Below, one piece after another: positions 62,852 to 64,000 of a stretch of DNA of 64,000 nucleotides. A program made the position numbers and the translations under genes. How positions within the stretch are numbered: position 1 is the stretch's first letter; every line of letters begins with the position of its first letter. The notes under the pieces are model-generated. The model was not told the DNA's origin and ran no database searches. It worked only from the letters and a program-made list of their open reading frames with translations. The DNA lies in assembly GCA_028023455.1 (NCBI GenBank), contig JAQFVV010000020.1:7055092-7119091 (forward strand), written 5' to 3'. Origin of the DNA: Epiperipatus broadwayi. Taxonomy: Eukaryota > Onychophora > Udeonychophora > Euonychophora > Peripatidae.

Positions 62852-64000
62852 ATGTGATGTGATGTGATGTATTTTTGGCTTCTCCTTAAACGAAGTCAAG
62901 AATATCTCAGCAATTATGCCCAGATAAACCTGTTAGCCATTTTATTCTCCATTCCCCACTCTTAAGTCTTCCCATATTCTGCCCCATCCCATTTCCACAA
63001 CATAATCTTTGTCAACTCTATGGCCTTTATATCTAAACCCCCCCTTATCTCTTCGCAAACCCAACATAAAAACTAATAACTCACTTTCTATATAGTCACT
63101 TTGTTCATGTCTATTCTCCCATAACTTCATTATCTGTACCCTTTCTGCTTTCAAGCATTTACATTCAATCAACAGGTGCCTAATATTTTCTATACCTTCC
63201 TTACACAATTTGCACACTAAATTATCCATGGTTTTCCATTTACATGTATATTCTCTTGTTGCTAAATATCCCATTCAAGCCTTAAATAATAAACTACTTT
63301 CCTTACTATTATCATAAATTAACTCGCATGCAATATTCCGTTTACTTCTATATATATTTAAACTCTTCTTACCCTCTATACTAGTTCTCCATCTCTCCAA
63401 CTCCCTATTTTTTATTAATGCTTCTATTCTTTTCTCCCATTCCTTACCACTATAACACTCAACAATCCTCCTAACACAATCATCCCATCTTTTATACAAG
63501 TATATTGATATAAATTCTTTATTCAAATCTTTCGCATACCACATTACCTTTCTCACCCATCTTGTTGCCTGCCCTTTACTCATAACCCAATTGAACACTA
63601 TTTTTGCTATTCTTTTACTATCCATAAACTGCAACCTACCAAACATTTTCATTTTACTTTTTGCATCTCTCATATAAAAACTTGACCATCCCATTTCTCC
63701 TTGAATTGCCTCCTTTTCTGTCCACATCTCTGTATCTAATGCATGTATTCCTACTTCCCTTTGTACTTTCTCTAAATAATCTAAAACTTTTATTAACCCA
63801 TAATGCATCATTACCATATATTAACCCTGCTACTGCAACTCCCTTCCATACTATTCTAGCTACATCATATTTATTATATGAAAATACTGTTAGTTTCTTT
63901 ACCAAACCCTTTCTTTTCTTTGCTTCATTTACCAAGTTTTTCTCCCATTCATCCAAGCAATTTTCCTGATTACATAAGATGATTCCCAAATACCTATATC
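62852..64000 (-). pseudogene. LINE reverse transcriptase C-terminal region, runs off window
   Basis: On the minus strand an upstream frame (63989-63654) reads VARIVWKGVAVAGLIYGNDAL, the 'YG-x-x-x-W/L' region that follows the RT thumb. After a shift, 63817-62942 is one frame interrupted by a single TGA at 63275-63277. It includes KVQREVGIHALDTE and EAIQGEMGWSSFYMRDAKSK. Toward the end it has LVCKLCKEGIENIRHLLIEC, a C-x2-C-x8-H-x4-C zinc knuckle of the zf-RVT type common at LINE C-termini. The 3' UTR ends in a TGTGA/TCACA 5-bp microsatellite (62852-62872 on the plus strand). With only one stop and one shift over about 1.1 kb it is among the youngest elements here. The clade is not resolved and the 5' part is outside the window. 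Confidence 0.8.

Noticed and set aside
63661-63969. 102-codon plus-strand ORF at the right edge
   Set aside because: Shadow of the minus-strand LINE; composition follows the LINE frame.

Overview
The window is strongly AT-rich, has no operon-like gene packing, and is dominated by eukaryotic transposable elements: tRNA-derived SINEs with A-tails and target-site duplications, RTE-like LINEs, Penelope-like retroelements (PLEs), a hAT transposon, MITE/foldback elements, and long simple repeats such as a TTA tract of about 170 bp. This fits an invertebrate animal genome, perhaps a lophotrochozoan such as a mollusc, but the sequence alone does not fix the species. I see no complete host protein-coding gene. 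The only host-exon candidates are short open segments near 8.13-8.36, 39.44-39.64 and 40.20-40.31 kb.

Layout. 0-6 kb: sparse intergenic DNA with a TATA-containing leader module, a possible Tigger-like scrap and a SINE. 6.1-6.4 kb: two back-to-back tRNA-derived SINEs. 6.8-9.9 kb: a head-to-head palindrome of a PLE, one arm of which is split by a 1.5 kb DNA transposon that carries an exon-like ORF. 10-16 kb: a second SINE family, short hammerhead-bearing retroelements, a PLE GIY-YIG fragment and RTE LINE remnants. 18-23 kb: more RTE remnants, another TATA leader and a palindromic hammerhead element. 23.3-26.2 kb: a second PLE (RT plus GIY-YIG) bounded by inverted repeats. 26.4-31.7 kb: a hAT transposon with perfect 8-bp target duplications, inside a putative solo LTR, itself carrying a nested hairpin element. 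35-36.3 kb: a mariner-like TIR element. 38.2-39.4 kb: a 1.2 kb foldback element, followed by exon-like segments and 152-bp tandem repeats. 42-46 kb: several hammerhead elements and a weak LTR-element remnant. 46-48 kb: an RT remnant with YMDD. 49.8-51.2 kb: SINE copies, one split by an RTE insertion. 54-58 kb: a TATA leader and an unidentified degenerate block. 60-62 kb: unusual inverted repeats. 62.85-64 kb: the 3' part of a LINE running off the window.

The most notable system is a family of short, palindrome-prone elements (about 100-500 bp) sharing a conserved hammerhead self-cleaving ribozyme core, a common end motif and a common 3' tail. One copy has an identical 14-bp flanking duplication and a breakpoint lying next to the predicted cleavage site. 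This resembles the retrozyme class known from metazoans. No single copy has an unmutated core; the cross-copy consensus satisfies the hammerhead fold. Independent hammerhead-like motifs lie beside PLE remnants, which suggests, without proving it, that PLE machinery mobilises these RNAs.
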